DNA of 8,128 nt from DATLFA01 sp039934635. Its GTDB lineage: Bacteria; Actinomycetota; Acidimicrobiia; Acidimicrobiales; WLNW01. The stretch lies in contig JBDTLT010000244.1 of the NCBI GenBank assembly GCA_039934635.1, positions 1-8,128 of the forward strand, given 5' to 3'. Positions 6,782-8,128 of this stretch are shown one piece after another. A program made the translations under genes and the position numbers. Numbering within the stretch: the first letter of the stretch is position 1; each line of letters opens with the position of its first letter. The notes beneath the pieces were generated by a model. That model worked only from the letters and a program-made list of their open reading frames with translations, was not told the origin of the DNA and did not search any database.

Positions 6782-6949
6782 TCAGCGTGTGCGCTGCCGG
6801 CGAGCGATTATGGCGCCCAACAACCCGTCCTCTGCGCGCGCATGGTCGAGTTCCACCACTCGAAGCATCTCGCCGGCTCTGTGAAGGGCACGAAGAGCCA
6901 TCGAGTCGACCCTCGCTTTCAACTCGTGAGGCCCTGTTCTGCAGAGCAT
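6782..6949 (-). CDS. Possible small gene or gene remnant, unknown product
   Basis: A 55-codon frame from ATG 6949 to TGA 6782-6784. It encodes a helical, charge-balanced peptide: ELKARVDSMALRALHRAGEM followed by LRVVELDHARAEDGLLGAII and a basic end. The other five frames over this DNA look off-frame, and third positions here are mostly G or C, as in the real genes nearby. A stop lies shortly upstream in frame and there is no good ribosome site, so it is more likely the C-terminal end of a lost gene than an expressed small protein. I do not recognise the family. Confidence 0.25.
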   Translation of the reverse strand: MLCRTGPHELKARVDSMALRALHRAGEMLRVVELDHARAEDGLLGAIIARRQRTR

Positions 6950-7095
6950 CACGGGCCGCGGGCGCCCAAGGGTCGGCGGGTCTCTTCTGGCCTACGAGCA
7001 ATTGATCTGCTGGCCGGATGTTTCCTCACGCTATTCAGCGGCCACCGCCACTGCAGTTCCGCCGAGACCCCATCGCCGACGTGGGAGGAGAACTC

Positions 7096-7728
7096 ATGTC
7101 ACCAAAGCAAGACAATCAGGAAACCGGACGCGCCGCCCGCCGACCGGCCACCGTCACGCTCTGTTGCGGATCATCCGTATCCACACACGAAGGCAGGCTG
7201 GGCAGTGTCGGGGCGTTGGTGGTCGATGAACAAAAGTGCGCGATCACGCACCTGATCGTCACCAACTCCGACGCCGCCGGCACCGGGCGATTGGTACCGG
7301 TGGGGTGCGCAACGGCCGGCGATGGCGAGCAACTCATGCTCGACCTCGATCGAGCCGAGGTCCTTGACTTCGACCGTCTCACCGTGCCGTACTACCTCGC
7401 CGACCCGCCGTCGCCCGACCAAAGGGGCGACGTAGAAAGCTGGCTGAACCCACCAGTCGGATTCACATTCGCCCTGCACGACCAGCTGCCCCGTGGCACG
7501 GTCGCGTTGCGGCGACCAGTGGTCGTGCACACTCGCGACGACCAGGTTCTCGGGATCGTGGATCTTTGGGATCTCGAACCCAGGACCGGGCGCATTCAAA
7601 CGATCCTTGTGCGGAGGGGATGGCTCCTCAATCACCGAGGATTGTCTGTCAGCGGGCCGCTAATCGATCACATCGATGATGATGGGATTCATCTTGTAAC
7701 ACGCAGAGCGCAGCTGTTCGGCTCGTAA
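7096..7728 (+). CDS. PRC-barrel-like protein, paralogue of the gene at 1686-2330
   Basis: A 210-residue soluble protein with two PRC-barrel-like domains. The first (about 20-90) contains GRLGSVGALVVDEQKCAITH and LIVTNSDAAGTGRLVPVG. The second (about 135-203) contains LRRPVVVHTRDDQVLGIVDL, WDLEPRTGRIQTILVRRG and HIDHIDDDGIHLV. The linker between them carries Trp/Pro-rich ESWLNPPVG. It shares the LRxPV, GxIVxWxLExRxGRI, VRxG and HIxHIDDDG motifs with the minus-strand paralogue 5 kb away. The start ATG 7096 is chosen because GGGAGGAG lies just upstream; the frame also extends back to 7018, but that part has no ribosome site and an off-frame look. Function is unknown; a stress-linked or membrane-peripheral adaptor is inference from the family and from the MarR/usp neighbours. 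It is convergent with the ClC remnant. Confidence 0.82.
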   Translation: MSPKQDNQETGRAARRPATVTLCCGSSVSTHEGRLGSVGALVVDEQKCAITHLIVTNSDAAGTGRLVPVGCATAGDGEQLMLDLDRAEVLDFDRLTVPYYLADPPSPDQRGDVESWLNPPVGFTFALHDQLPRGTVALRRPVVVHTRDDQVLGIVDLWDLEPRTGRIQTILVRRGWLLNHRGLSVSGPLIDHIDDDGIHLVTRRAQLFGS

Positions 7729-8128
7729 CCCCGCACCGTGCGATCTCCGCGCGGGACATAGCTCGATCATTCCCATCCGGCGATCCAAGCCTCGGAGGCC
7801 TGCTCGCCGGCTGCATCGGCAAAGTCGAACAGTGCGGTAACCATTGCATGCGGGCGGCGGGTGAGGAACGCGCCAGCAGCGCGCCCGAGACCGGGCCACC
7901 CACCGCGGGCGTCACCATTGTCATCACCATCCAAATCGGCGACGATGCGGCGAGCGCTCGCTCGATCAAAAGATGCTCCGCCTTTTCGATCGCAAGGTGA
8001 AATCCCACGGCGGCGAGCCCGCAGACCGCCCCCGCGATCAGCATGACGACGTAGACGCGCTCCCTCTCGGATGGCGCCCAGCGAGACAGTCGACGAAGAA
8101 ACGCGAGGTCCACGCGATCGCGCAACCG
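7649..8128 (-). CDS. ClC chloride channel N-terminal fragment with out-of-frame tail (5' end outside window)
   Basis: The first 93 or so codons (8128 to about 7850) look like the N-terminus of a ClC chloride channel/antiporter. There is a basic cytosolic start (LRRLSRWAPSERERVYVVML), a first helix (VYVVMLIAGAVCGLAAVGFH) with LAIEKAEHLL, then a second helix WMVMTMVTPAVGGPVSGALL followed by PAAR. In ClC proteins this is followed by RGSGIPxVK and the selectivity motifs GSGIP and GKxGPxxH. None of these appear. After PAAR the frame turns into low-quality sequence that overlaps the end of the convergent PRC gene by 80 bp, so only the part upstream of about 7850 is real ClC. The frame is open at 8128; the TTG at 8125 is not a good start. 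The remnant should be non-functional because the pore is missing. Confidence 0.6.
   Translation of the reverse strand, partial: RLRDRVDLAFLRRLSRWAPSERERVYVVMLIAGAVCGLAAVGFHLAIEKAEHLLIERALAASSPIWMVMTMVTPAVGGPVSGALLARSSPAARMQWLPHCSTLPMQPASRPPRLGSPDGNDRAMSRAEIARCGVTSRTAALCVLQDESHHHRCDRLAAR
7767..7844 (-). pseudogene. C-terminal fragment of an unrelated gene joined to the ClC remnant
   Basis: In a frame different from ClC, 25 codons from ATG 7844 to TGA 7767-7769 read MVTALFDFADAAGEQASEAW then IAGWE. This is a coherent protein end with normal composition, preceded in frame by RRPHA. The ClC frame over the same DNA gives Cys/Pro/Arg-rich noise. The likeliest reading is that a deletion fused the ClC 5' part to the 3' end of another minus-strand gene. 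I do not recognise the family from this fragment. A frameshift within one gene is less likely, because this segment does not resemble ClC. Confidence 0.35.

Larger units (their letters stand above)
6645..7095. other. 450-bp stretch without a convincing intact gene
   Basis: The part up to about 6730 is AT-richer (ATAAAGGTGTAGTTTGGCAG and nearby) and could hold the promoter of the PRC gene at 7096, but no good -35/-10 pair is visible. The middle contains a 12-bp palindrome (6752-6763) and a minus-strand frame that looks like coding remnant (6782-6949). The last 15 bases hold the strong ribosome site of the next gene. Plus-strand frames across the stretch (such as one from 6704) have off-frame composition and run through the real gene in another phase, so they are not called. 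Confidence 0.5.

Noticed and set aside
6704..7255. 183-codon plus-strand frame before and into the PRC gene
   Set aside because: No ribosome site, off-frame composition, and it overlaps the PRC gene in the wrong phase.

Overview
The window is GC-rich DNA of actinobacterial character. The basis is strong G/C at third codon positions, a DUF2254 membrane protein, tandem universal stress proteins, two-domain PRC-barrel proteins, and a HAMP sensor kinase coupled to a GerMN lipoprotein (an mtrB-lpqB-like pairing). An uncultured Acidimicrobiia-like lineage fits best, but this is inferred from gene style and not from a marker gene.

Layout: (1) 1-211 holds the tail of a small acidic protein with a DGDG-like loop; its frame stays protein-like for 29 codons past an in-frame TGA. 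(2) 302-1639 (+) is an intact DUF2254 four-helix membrane protein. (3) 1686-2330 (-) is an intact PRC-barrel-like protein, convergent with it. (4) 2551-4837 (-) is a decayed signalling operon: a GerMN lipoprotein with a disturbed C-terminal frame, preceded by a histidine kinase gene broken by at least three frameshifts, an in-frame stop and a deletion that removes the ATP-lid G1 box. No response regulator is left beside it. (5) 4907-5962 (-) holds two intact UspA-family proteins in one likely operon, both with degenerate nucleotide-binding motifs. (6) 6138-6644 (+) is an intact MarR-family regulator divergent from the usp pair, across a 175-bp AT-richer promoter gap with a short perfect palindrome. 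(7) 6645-7095 has no convincing intact gene; it may hold a minus-strand gene remnant and has a 12-bp palindrome. (8) 7096-7728 (+) is a second PRC-barrel-like protein, paralogous to the one at 1686. (9) 7649-8128 (-) is the N-terminus of a ClC chloride channel that loses homology after about 90 residues and runs into an unrelated C-terminal fragment.

The intact genes suggest a small stress or envelope cassette: usp pair, MarR regulator and two PRC-barrel adaptors. Between and beside them lie broken genes (kinase, lipoprotein, ClC, DGDG protein). Intact frames of 1.3 kb next to a gene with several lesions suggest real local decay or rearrangement more than uniform sequencing error. I see no CRISPR array, tRNA, rRNA, insertion sequence, or clear sign of a wholly new system. 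The most interesting content is the degraded two-component/lipoprotein operon and the paralogous PRC pair flanking the cassette.
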